Shown here piece after piece: positions 1 through 6,426 of a stretch of DNA of 17,268 nucleotides. The stretch lies in contig SKUL01000284.1 of assembly GCA_007129985.1 (NCBI GenBank), positions 1 to 17,268 of the forward strand, in the 5' to 3' direction. Source of the DNA: Flavobacteriales bacterium (GTDB lineage: Bacteria > Bacteroidota > Bacteroidia > Flavobacteriales_D > SKUL01). The position numbers and the translations under genes are program-made. Below the pieces are notes generated by a model. The model ran no database searches. It was not told the origin of the DNA and worked only from the letters and a program-made list of their open reading frames with translations. Each line of letters opens with the position of its first letter. The first letter of the stretch is position 1.

Positions 1-513
1 CTACGGTTTTTCCCTGGGAGCAAAGCACTTAATCACTTCTTTTTCCATCCATTTGCCTTCGTTGCGATGCCAGAAATAGCGTTTACCCATGCTCTCTTCA
101 ATGCTGTGCGCAGGCCATTGGGTATCATGACGCGCTTCAGGGGTGTTGGTACTATTAAAGGTGATGACGCTTTCGTAGTGATACATGCTCGCACCGGGGT
201 TGGTGGAGATCTTGGCTTGTTTAACACCGCCATTTTCGTGAAAGGACAAACTCGCAATCACTGAAAAACTCATGCGATATTCCTCAATACGGTAGGTTTC
301 CGCACCATATAGGTCAAAGAGAATGGTTTCGCATGCGCCGTTGGTCCACGGTGTTCTGATTACAGAAACCGCTCCGTTTACAAAGTAGTGAAAGGTGGTA
401 TCTGCCTGAGTTGATAGGGCAGGAGCAATGGTTTGGCCAACGCCGGTAATGGGTGCAAAGGCGATAATCCATCCGCAAAAGAGAGTCAGAACCAAAGATT
501 TTGAAGCTTTCAT
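1..513 (-). CDS. Secreted protein of unknown function
   Basis: I do not recognise this family. With the ATG at 513 the protein has 170 residues. It begins with a typical signal peptide: Lys-containing n-region, hydrophobic stretch to about residue 26, likely cleavage near GVGQT. The mature part is rich in aromatic and polar residues and has two cysteines (in GACET and KCFAP). The frame is open to 621 and has another ATG at 531. I prefer 513 because the signal peptide begins there and a promoter-like motif (537-567) would place the transcript start close to 530. The stop codon is at 1-3, so the gene is complete. It is most likely periplasmic or surface-exposed; no enzymatic motif was seen. Confidence 0.6.
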   Translation of the reverse strand: MKASKSLVLTLFCGWIIAFAPITGVGQTIAPALSTQADTTFHYFVNGAVSVIRTPWTNGACETILFDLYGAETYRIEEYRMSFSVIASLSFHENGGVKQAKISTNPGASMYHYESVITFNSTNTPEARHDTQWPAHSIEESMGKRYFWHRNEGKWMEKEVIKCFAPREKP

Positions 514-536
514 GGCTGTGTTTTCATTCATGAAAG

Positions 537-567
537 CAAAGGGTAGGCCAAAGCCCGGTGTGTTCAA
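537..567 (-). promoter_or_regulatory. Possible promoter of the secreted-protein gene
   Basis: On the minus strand a TTG (565-567) is followed after 19 nt by TACCCTTTG (537-545). This resembles the Bacteroidota promoter but has three instead of two bases between TA and TTTG, so it is a weak match. It would start transcription near 530 and favour the ATG at 513. Confidence 0.25.
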
Positions 568-602
568 ATAATCTGACTTCGCGGATGGATGATTTAAAAA
601 CA

Positions 603-635
603 AAAAAAGCCTTGAGAGCAAACTCCCAAGGCTTT
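603..635 (-). terminator. Duplicate copy of the tRNA-Asp terminator
   Basis: The minus strand reads a 13-bp stem (AAAGCCTTG pairing with CAAGGCTTT, extended by GGAG with CTCT through one G-T pair), a TTTG loop and a T run. It is identical to the terminator behind the intact tRNA-Asp. Here it would end transcription of the GIY-YIG gene. Confidence 0.8.
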
Positions 636-661
636 AGCGGTCTGGACGGGACTCGAACCCG
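603..661 (-). repeat. 59-nt direct repeat, copy 1 (tRNA-Asp 3' end plus terminator)
   Basis: Bases 603-661 are identical to 1172-1230 (offset 569). The block covers the terminator, the discriminator base, the 3' acceptor strand and most of the T arm of tRNA-Asp. This copy lacks a 5' acceptor strand and D arm, so it is a tRNA remnant and not a gene. Beyond 661 it runs into the element's hairpin repeat instead of the tRNA variable region. The layout resembles the leftover 3' tRNA fragment seen at the far end of tRNA-integrated elements. Confidence 0.85.
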
Positions 662-689
662 TCCCCAACGCTGTTGGGGATGACGGGCA
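648..689 (-). repeat. 42-nt hairpin repeat, copy A
   Basis: This block matches 1096-1137 at all positions except the hairpin loop region. Its core is a hairpin: CCCGT (658-662) with ACGGG (683-687), CCCCAAC (663-669) with GTTGGGG (673-679), a three-base loop and a three-base ATG bulge. It begins with the T-loop sequence GGGACTCGAACCCG (plus-strand reading) that it shares with tRNA-Asp. Weaker similarity to copy B continues to about 702, up to the stop codon of the GIY-YIG gene. Confidence 0.8.
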
Positions 690-700
690 GGTATTCCCAA

Positions 701-958
701 TCACAGCTCGTTAAGTGTCGATCTAATCAAATCTTTCAATTGATACTTGCTGTATTTCTTCAAAGCTTTCTCTCGTTTCAAGGCTTCAGCTTTTGACTCG
801 TAAGACTGTATGTAGACCAACCTCCAGGGCGCGTAATTACTGGTGTACTTGCTTTCTCCATTGTTGTGCTGCTCCAATCTTCTGAACGGATTAATTGAGT
901 AGCCACGGTAGTACTTGTCGTGCTTTTCTGTGTATATTATGTATACCATGTGATTCAT
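701..958 (-). CDS. Small GIY-YIG endonuclease-like protein (UPF0213/URI type)
   Basis: The 85-residue product is a single GIY-YIG nuclease domain of the short UPF0213/YhbQ-like type. Visible motifs are VYIIYTEKHDKYYRGYS (residues 5-21, the GIY and YIG strands, here YII and YRG), the Arg pair FRRLEQH (25-31), and the AEALKREKALKKY helix (58-70) carrying the probable metal-binding glutamate. The length is usual for the family. Two starts are possible, ATG 958 or ATG 949. The promoter at 967-999 puts the transcript start near 960, which makes 958 almost leaderless and 949 attractive. The gene sits between two hairpin repeats, downstream of tRNA-Asp and before a copied tRNA end, which suggests that it is the enzyme of a small mobile element. 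Standalone GIY-YIG proteins may instead act in repair; no activity is shown by the sequence. Confidence 0.85.
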   Translation of the reverse strand: MNHMVYIIYTEKHDKYYRGYSINPFRRLEQHNNGESKYTSNYAPWRLVYIQSYESKAEALKREKALKKYSKYQLKDLIRSTLNEL

Positions 959-966
959 TATGAGTT

Positions 967-999
967 CAAAAATAACAATACTTCACCATGAATAACCAA
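967..999 (-). promoter_or_regulatory. Bacteroidota-type promoter of the GIY-YIG gene
   Basis: The minus strand reads TTG (997-999), 22 nt, then TATTTTTG (967-974), an exact TAnnTTTG match. The start of transcription would be near 960. The gene therefore has its own promoter and need not depend on read-through from the tRNA genes. Confidence 0.55.
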
Positions 1000-1042
1000 A
1001 GGTTCTTGCGCGGAAAGTTTTTGAATAAAACGTCGAATCCAG

Positions 1043-1080
1043 AAGTTCATTGTGAACTTATAAAGACTCATTTGGTCTTT
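1043..1080. other. Two adjacent small hairpins inside the GIY-YIG element
   Basis: AAGTTCA and TGAACTT (1043-1059, 3-nt loop) are followed two bases later by AAAGAC and GTCTTT (1062-1080, 7-nt loop). They lie between hairpin repeat B and the GIY-YIG promoter. They could be a weak terminator or a structured end of the element; there is no strong T run beyond them on either strand. Confidence 0.45.
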
Positions 1081-1095
1081 TGGAATTTCAGAGCA

Positions 1096-1137
1096 GGGAC
1101 TCGAACCCGTCCCCAACCGTGTTGGGGATGACGGGCA
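1096..1137 (-). repeat. 42-nt hairpin repeat, copy B
   Basis: This is the second copy of the block at 648-689, exactly 448 nt away and in the same orientation. The stem is CCCGT/ACGGG plus CCCCAAC/GTTGGGG (1106-1135), with loop CGT where copy A has GCT. It also begins with the tRNA T-loop-like sequence, but the bases beyond that (1081-1095) do not match tRNA-Asp, so it is not a tRNA-Asp copy. Similarity to copy A continues weakly to about 1152. Confidence 0.8.
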
Positions 1138-1171
1138 TATATTTCACAATCCTAAGAAAATCAAGGAAAAC

Positions 1172-1204
1172 AAAAAAGCCTTGAGAGCAAACTCCCAAGG
1201 CTTT
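1172..1204 (-). terminator. Rho-independent terminator of the tRNA-Pro/tRNA-Asp unit
   Basis: The stem is AAAGCCTTGGGAG with CTCTCAAGGCTTT (13 pairs, one G-T), the loop TTTG, and the T run ends at 1172. It lies 2 nt beyond the tRNA-Asp discriminator base. Confidence 0.85.
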
Positions 1205-1230
1205 AGCGGTCTGGACGGGACTCGAACCCG
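1172..1230 (-). repeat. 59-nt direct repeat, copy 2 (within intact tRNA-Asp locus)
   Basis: This block is identical to 603-661. It holds the 3' third of the intact tRNA-Asp gene and its terminator, and is presumably the original or restored copy. Confidence 0.85.
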
Positions 1231-1280
1231 CGACCCCCTGCGTGACAGGCAGGTATTCTAACCAACTGAACTACCAGACC
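1207..1280 (-). tRNA. tRNA-Asp (anticodon GTC)
   Basis: The minus strand folds as a full cloverleaf of 74 nt including discriminator G. The acceptor is GGTCTGG with CCAGACC, the anticodon stem CCTGC/GCAGG encloses loop CTGTCAC with anticodon GTC, and the T arm is CGGGTTCGAGTCCCG. From the D arm through the T arm it is very close to E. coli tRNA-Asp. CCA is not encoded. It lies downstream of tRNA-Pro and ends in a strong terminator. Confidence 0.97.
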
Positions 1281-1283
1281 TCT

Positions 1284-1311
1284 TAAAAAGGTGCCTTTCG
1301 ATTAAGGCGCT
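1284..1311 (-). terminator. Weak hairpin between the two tRNA genes
   Basis: On the minus strand GCCTT (1304-1308) pairs with AAGGC (1293-1297) around a 6-nt loop, followed by ACCTTTTT. The stem is short, so this may be an attenuating terminator or simply a processing signal in a two-tRNA transcript. Confidence 0.35.
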
Positions 1312-1355
1312 GCAAAATTAGCGCAATTTTTAATCCGAGCAAATCATTTTTTTCG

Positions 1356-1428
1356 TCGGGGTGACTGGACTTGAACCAGCGACCTCTACGTCCCGAACGT
1401 AGCGCGCTACCAACTGCGCCACACCCCG
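1356..1428 (-). tRNA. tRNA-Pro (anticodon CGG)
   Basis: The minus strand gives a 73-nt cloverleaf with acceptor CGGGGTG/CACCCCG and discriminator A. The anticodon stem is CTACG/CGTAG around loop TTCGGGA, anticodon CGG, and the T loop is GGTTCAAGTCC. It closely resembles E. coli proK tRNA. CCA is not encoded. It is the first gene of a unit with tRNA-Asp. Confidence 0.97.
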
Positions 1429-1502
1429 AAAATCAGCACATTCAAACTGCTACTCCGTGCTGTGCTTTTTAACTCAAAGACCATTTTTCTCGTCTAGAAG
1501 GG

Positions 1503-1534
1503 CAAAAATAACCATGACTACAGCTCATTCACAA
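1503..1534 (-). promoter_or_regulatory. Promoter of the tRNA-Pro/tRNA-Asp unit
   Basis: The minus strand has TTG (1532-1534), 21 nt, then TATTTTTG (1503-1510), an exact match to the Bacteroidota promoter. Transcription would begin near 1496, leaving a leader of roughly 65-70 nt before the mature tRNA-Pro end at 1428. Confidence 0.45.
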
Positions 1535-1592
1535 GCTCGAAACAGCTTTTTCAAGTCACAGTTTCGCCTGATGGCACTTTCCCACAGATGTG

Positions 1593-1600
1593 TATCTTCG
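1593..1600 (+). promoter_or_regulatory. -7 element for the phosphoesterase/ATPase operon
   Basis: TATCTTCG matches the TAnnTTCG variant of the Bacteroidota -7 box and lies 27 nt before the ATG. No clear TTG is seen at the expected upstream distance. Confidence 0.4.
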
Positions 1601-1627
1601 GGGCATGGTAAATAAACCACTCCGAAA

Positions 1628-2920
1628 ATGATTAAACTGCTGGCCACGGGAGATTTGCATCTCGGACGGAGTTCTACGGCTATTTCAGCCGGTGGAGTGC
1701 TTCCTACCCGTGAGGTTTGGAATCTGATGGTGGATTATGCTATTCGCCATCAAGCCGATGCAATCCTGTTGTCCGGTGATATCATTGACAGGGAGAACCG
1801 CTTTTTTGAAGCAGTGGGTGCGCTGCTCGATGGTTTCGACAAGCTTCAGGAGGCCGGTATCGCGGTGTTTATGGTGTCAGGTAACCACGATTTTGATGTG
1901 CTGCCTTCCATCATCACCGAAAAGCACAGCGGCATGATTCACCTGCTTGGGCAAAACGGCGCGTGGGAAGAAAAATCCTTTGAGCGCAACAACACCGCAA
2001 TCTCTTTTGTGGGCTGGTCTTTTCCGACGCAGCACGTTTTCGATTCGCCGCTTTCCGATTTAGCCGACAAGCCCCTCAATGCTGCCAACATCCGGATTGG
2101 CCTGTTGCACGGCGATTTGTTTGCCGCTTCCCATTATGCGCCTCTGAATATCAGCGATCTTCGAAGAAAAGGCGTTCAATTCTGGCTATTGGGGCATATC
2201 CACAAGCCTTTTCAGAATGTAGAACAAGGGGTAGAAATCCACTATCCCGGCTCTCCTCAGGCACTCAGCCCAAAAGAAAAGGATACGCACGGACCGCTGT
2301 GGCTGGAAATCAGCCAATCGGGAGAGATTAGAATACGACATCTGGCACTTTCGCCGGTGCGCTATGAGGATTTGCGCATTGATGTATCAGAAACTGAGAA
2401 CGAGCATGGTGTTCGAAGCCTTTTGCTCAACACGTTGGAAGACCGGACCAAAGAAATCCGAGCCGAAGAAATGATGCCCCAACAATTGGTTTTTGACCTC
2501 CATGTGTCGGGTAGCTACGCTGAACCGGATGCCATTCTGAGCATTTTTGGCCAAAACCTTCAGGATTTCGACAGAAACCTCGACGGAATGGCTGTTCGCA
2601 TCAGGAAGGCGCATGTACATGTTACACCGGCTATTGGCGATATTTCTGAGCTGGCAAAACAGGCCTCACCTGTGGGTTTGCTGGCCGATTATATCCTGAA
2701 ACTTGAGCAAAATTCGGATGCTCCCGAAGTTGTTGCCCTCTCCAAAGCCTGGCTGAAGCAGTACGAGCAATTGTCGACCCAAAGCGCCTATCAGCCGCTG
2801 CGACAGGAGGGAAGAGACCGGTCGCCCGTAGAAAACCATAAGGAGCTTGGTAAAGATTATCTCCTGGATACAGCGTACCGCCTGCTCGGTGAAATGTTGC
2901 AACAAACCCGCGAAAACTGA
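1628..2920 (+). CDS. YhaO/SbcD-like DNA repair metallophosphoesterase
   Basis: The 430-residue protein is a calcineurin-like phosphoesterase of the Mre11/SbcD/YhaO group, which cut DNA ends together with a Rad50-like ATPase. All metal-site motifs are visible: GDLHLG (8-13), GDIID (50-54), GNHD (85-88), LLHGD (159-163) and GHIH (189-192). The C-terminal 180 residues form the family's capping and partner-binding region and lack catalytic motifs. The start is the only sensible ATG, since GDLHLG follows within 8 residues. The next gene starts one base after this stop, which supports a two-subunit complex with that ATPase. The exact substrate (double-strand ends, hairpins, protein-blocked ends) is not shown by the sequence. 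Confidence 0.9.
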   Translation: MIKLLATGDLHLGRSSTAISAGGVLPTREVWNLMVDYAIRHQADAILLSGDIIDRENRFFEAVGALLDGFDKLQEAGIAVFMVSGNHDFDVLPSIITEKHSGMIHLLGQNGAWEEKSFERNNTAISFVGWSFPTQHVFDSPLSDLADKPLNAANIRIGLLHGDLFAASHYAPLNISDLRRKGVQFWLLGHIHKPFQNVEQGVEIHYPGSPQALSPKEKDTHGPLWLEISQSGEIRIRHLALSPVRYEDLRIDVSETENEHGVRSLLLNTLEDRTKEIRAEEMMPQQLVFDLHVSGSYAEPDAILSIFGQNLQDFDRNLDGMAVRIRKAHVHVTPAIGDISELAKQASPVGLLADYILKLEQNSDAPEVVALSKAWLKQYEQLSTQSAYQPLRQEGRDRSPVENHKELGKDYLLDTAYRLLGEMLQQTREN

Positions 2921-2921
2921 G

Positions 2922-5900
2922 ATGAGCGATAATCCATCACCGGCCCAAAAACATCGCCGATTGCAGATTCGGGATATTCAGATTTCCCAAATGCCCGGAT
3001 TTCGTGATGGTTTGCGCGTAGAGGGTTCGTTTAAGCCGCACATCAACATCATTACAGGCCCAAATGCCTCGGGCAAGAGCTCACTCGCTCGTGCCATGCA
3101 AGCCGCTGTGTGGCAAAAACCCGACAATAAAACAAAGCTCAGCGCAGGCATTACCGACGGCGAGTCTGAATTCAGGGTTGAGCTGAATTACGGTTCTGCA
3201 AGTGTGCAGCAAAACGGGAATCCGGGCGAGTTGCCGGTTGAAGGCGGCGATAATCAGCCTCGCTACCTTTTGGCCTTGCACGAAATGGCCATGGCCGATG
3301 ACAGCGACATTGCAGACCGGATTCACACGCAGCTCAGCGGCGGCATCAATCTGGAAGCTGCGGGCAACAAGCTTGGATTCAACGATAAAAGCACTACGAC
3401 AAGGATTCAACCCTACCAAAATTGGTTGGAGGCGAACCGCGAGGTGTCTGCCAAAGCCGATGCACAGAAAGAGGTTTCAACCAAGCAATCAAGGCTGGAA
3501 TCCATCAGGAAGGAGCTGAAGGAGAAAGAAAACGAGTTGAGCAAACGACGGCTGGTTGAACTGGCCCTGGAGCTAAACGAAGCACGGCAAAAACTGGAAC
3601 AGGCTTCAGACCAGTTGAAGTTGTACGACCCTTCGCTTGCGAATCTTCGCGAAGATGATGCAGAAAATCTTGAAAAGTACCGCAGCGAATGGGCAGGGCA
3701 CCGGAAAAACATCAGCAAGGCGGAAGAGGAGATAAGGCGCCTCAAAGAAGATCTGGCTCAACTCAACCTGCCTGAAAGTGATTTGCCCGAGGCCGACAAA
3801 AAAGATACAGACGACCATCTCAGGCGTCTGGAACAATTAGAGAATGAAACCCGAAATGCTCGTCGGCGCGAAACGGATGCGCAGATTGAGCGTGCCTCCG
3901 CTGCAAAGCAATTGGGACTGCGTGATGAGGGGCTTTCTCGAAATAATTGGTCGCCCGAAAGTGTCAGCGATTCAGAGGCTGCCTGGCAACAGTTTTTCGA
4001 AGCACATGCCCGTGTTACCCACTTAAAAGGCGAAATTAATCAACTCGAAAACAAGATGAAGCAAATGAGCTCTGAACTTCCGGCAGATTCAGAACTCACC
4101 CAGGGATTGTCACTTTTGGGTAACTGGCTCAAGGCCGAAAACACAGTGTCGAGTTCCGGAGAAATACCCTCACTTCTTTGGATTTTACTTTCCGCAGCTG
4201 CCATTTCCATAATAGCTGCTCATTGGTTTCCCGTGGTGATTTGGGCCGGCCTGCTGTTTGTTATGGTCGCTGTGGTCATGCTAGTGCAATCGCGCGGTAA
4301 AAAACCGTCAGACCATGGCAAAACCCATGTTTACGAAGATGATTACCGCAGGCTCAAGCTCGCAGTGCCTGCTCAATGGTCGGCTCCTGAAGTCGCTTCA
4401 AGCCTGGCTCAACTTGCCGAATTGCTGCAACAATCTACGGAGCGTAAAAGCTTGCAGGATAGGATTCAGTCTCTCAATCAACAGCTCCATACTTCCGAAT
4501 CAGACTGCGAAGCACAACGCAGCAAGTGGGCAGCAGCGCTCCACACGCTAGGGGTTCAGACCGAACCGGATGCGTCACCATCATCGCTTTTTTGGCTCTT
4601 CAAACATGCCATCGCGTGGCACCAGTCTTGCGACAAGCTCGAAGCCGCAGGGAAGGAATTACAGAATTTAAAAAGCGAAGTCTCGGAAACACTTCAAGCA
4701 ATCAATGCCCGGTTTGCGAAGTGGAAAGTCCTACCGGCAACTGACCATGTTTCAGCGAAAAGCACCTGGGATGGTCTCTTGTCGAAATTCAACCGATATG
4801 CCGGTCTCATTTCAGAGATGGCACAAAACCAGCGCGCATTAGAGTTTGAGAAGGAGCGAAGCGAAGAGCTGAAAAACCGGATTGCAAAGATTTTTGAGCG
4901 CGCACAACTCAACGAAAGCGAGGAACATGAACTTCGTAGGCGCTTGACCCAACTTGCGGAATACGAAAAAGTAAAGATGGATGTGAACCGCGCCCAGCTT
5001 CACCTTGAGAACACAAAATCCCGGTTTAACTCAACAGCCCAATCGCAGTCCGAGGCAAATGTTATTGAGACGCTTACCTATGATGAGCTTCTCCTTTGGC
5101 AGAATAGGTTTCACGGGCTGGAAGCTGAAACGTCGGCCCTTCGTGAGCAGATTGTAGAAATCAACACCCTGGTTTCTGAAAGCCTCCGAAGCACCGACCT
5201 TGAGAAATTGCTCGCCAAACAAGACGACGCTCTGCAGAACCTTGAGGCTCATTTTGAGGAGAACATCGCCCAGCGCACGGGCCACCTGTGGCTGCAGACC
5301 ATACGCTCGGCTTACCAGAGCGGAATTGAATCGAAACTTCTTCAGCGGGCGGATAGCCTTTTTCAAACCATTACCAAGCAGCGCTATTCCTTGAGGTTAG
5401 GAAATGAAGCAGACAAGTCCTTTCGCGCTTACGACGAGGTCAATAAAACGGGGCACGCGCTCAATGAGCTGTCCACCGGAACGCGTATTCAACTGCTGCT
5501 GGCCGTGCGACTGGCCTATATCGAAACACAGGAGCGGAATTATCGTTTTCCGCTTTTTGCCGACGAGTTGTTGGGCAACAGCGACGATGTGCGCGCCGAA
5601 GCCATCATGGATGCGCTTGTGCAGATTGCCCGCACCGGACGCCAGGTGTTTTACTTCACCGCACAAATGGACGAAGTGGGCAAATGGCAAAGGCACTTAT
5701 CAGACCACGATGACGTTGAGCACGTCGTAGTTTCGCTCGAAGGAGGCACAGGCCAGGCGGCTGATATTCCCGAACAGGCCCCTGAAATTGATTTGCCTTC
5801 CATTCCTTCACCGCAAGGCCACGATCACCAGAGTTACGGACGTGCTATCAAAGTGCCACGTTTTGATTTGCGCCGTGATAACCTTGAACGCCTGCATATC

Positions 5901-6422
5901 TGGTACCTCATGGACGACCCGAACACCATGTATCAATGCCTGCAGTACCAACTTAGATCATGGGGACAATTCAGATTCTTGAAAGACAAGCCGCCCCATT
6001 TTGCAGGTCCTGATTGGCCCATGCGCTATGAACTTTGGCAAAAACGCGCTTCACTGATTGAAAAATGGCAAATCCTTCACAATCAAGGACGACCAAAGCA
6101 CATTGATAGAGAAGTGTTGCAGGAGTCCGGAGCGTTTAGCCCAACTTTTATTGACAAAGCCTCCGTCTTGTTAGATGATTTAAGAGGAGATACGGCTGAT
6201 TTTCTCGCTCGTATCGAATTGGGTGAATTAAAGGGCTTCCGCGACGCGAACAAAGTACAACTGCGGGAATACCTCACCGATAATGGCTTTCTCAATCAGG
6301 GTCAGGCTGTCCACAGTGAAGAGCGCATTCTGGACGAGCTTTACGCCATGGCGAGCAACATGAATCTGCCGCCGCAAGAGGTCTTGGTTGTCATGAACAG
6401 AATTCAAACAGCAAATACGTAA
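2922..6422 (+). CDS. YhaN/Rad50-like coiled-coil ATPase with membrane hairpin and C-terminal extension
   Basis: The ATG at 2922 gives 1166 residues; the frame is open further upstream, but that part lies in the phosphoesterase gene. The N-terminal ATPase half has Walker A GPNASGKSS (46-54). Long coiled-coil segments run from about 150 to 410 and 460 to 790, and between them two hydrophobic helices (about 415-457) form a membrane hairpin where Rad50 has its zinc hook; no CxxC hook is present. The C-terminal ATPase half has signature LSTG (850-853) and Walker B FADE (D881, E882). The switch position reads FTAQ (Q915), where most Rad50/SMC proteins have His. After about residue 950, some 216 residues follow that I cannot assign. 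Placement one base behind the nuclease gene indicates the ATPase partner of a DNA end-processing complex, probably tethered to the inner membrane. Confidence 0.88.
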   Translation: MSDNPSPAQKHRRLQIRDIQISQMPGFRDGLRVEGSFKPHINIITGPNASGKSSLARAMQAAVWQKPDNKTKLSAGITDGESEFRVELNYGSASVQQNGNPGELPVEGGDNQPRYLLALHEMAMADDSDIADRIHTQLSGGINLEAAGNKLGFNDKSTTTRIQPYQNWLEANREVSAKADAQKEVSTKQSRLESIRKELKEKENELSKRRLVELALELNEARQKLEQASDQLKLYDPSLANLREDDAENLEKYRSEWAGHRKNISKAEEEIRRLKEDLAQLNLPESDLPEADKKDTDDHLRRLEQLENETRNARRRETDAQIERASAAKQLGLRDEGLSRNNWSPESVSDSEAAWQQFFEAHARVTHLKGEINQLENKMKQMSSELPADSELTQGLSLLGNWLKAENTVSSSGEIPSLLWILLSAAAISIIAAHWFPVVIWAGLLFVMVAVVMLVQSRGKKPSDHGKTHVYEDDYRRLKLAVPAQWSAPEVASSLAQLAELLQQSTERKSLQDRIQSLNQQLHTSESDCEAQRSKWAAALHTLGVQTEPDASPSSLFWLFKHAIAWHQSCDKLEAAGKELQNLKSEVSETLQAINARFAKWKVLPATDHVSAKSTWDGLLSKFNRYAGLISEMAQNQRALEFEKERSEELKNRIAKIFERAQLNESEEHELRRRLTQLAEYEKVKMDVNRAQLHLENTKSRFNSTAQSQSEANVIETLTYDELLLWQNRFHGLEAETSALREQIVEINTLVSESLRSTDLEKLLAKQDDALQNLEAHFEENIAQRTGHLWLQTIRSAYQSGIESKLLQRADSLFQTITKQRYSLRLGNEADKSFRAYDEVNKTGHALNELSTGTRIQLLLAVRLAYIETQERNYRFPLFADELLGNSDDVRAEAIMDALVQIARTGRQVFYFTAQMDEVGKWQRHLSDHDDVEHVVVSLEGGTGQAADIPEQAPEIDLPSIPSPQGHDHQSYGRAIKVPRFDLRRDNLERLHIWYLMDDPNTMYQCLQYQLRSWGQFRFLKDKPPHFAGPDWPMRYELWQKRASLIEKWQILHNQGRPKHIDREVLQESGAFSPTFIDKASVLLDDLRGDTADFLARIELGELKGFRDANKVQLREYLTDNGFLNQGQAVHSEERILDELYAMASNMNLPPQEVLVVMNRIQTANT

Positions 6423-6426
6423 AGTG

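Noticed and set aside
638..702. Second tRNA-Asp gene
   Set aside because: Only the 3' acceptor strand and T arm match; the 5' acceptor strand and D arm are absent and the anticodon stem cannot pair, so it is a remnant.
1089..1137. A third tRNA gene, because of its T-loop-like sequence
   Set aside because: No cloverleaf can be drawn; the strong 12-bp hairpin replaces the tRNA body and no matching 5' acceptor strand exists.
648..1137. CRISPR array
   Set aside because: There are only two repeats, 448 nt apart, and the space between them holds a protein gene.
2847..2921. Longer ATPase starting at 2847
   Set aside because: This part overlaps the phosphoesterase gene and encodes a Cys/Lys-rich leader unlike the family; ATG 2922 sits one base after the stop.
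4162..4293. Rad50 zinc hook
   Set aside because: No CxxC motif is found anywhere in the coiled coil; the centre is hydrophobic instead.
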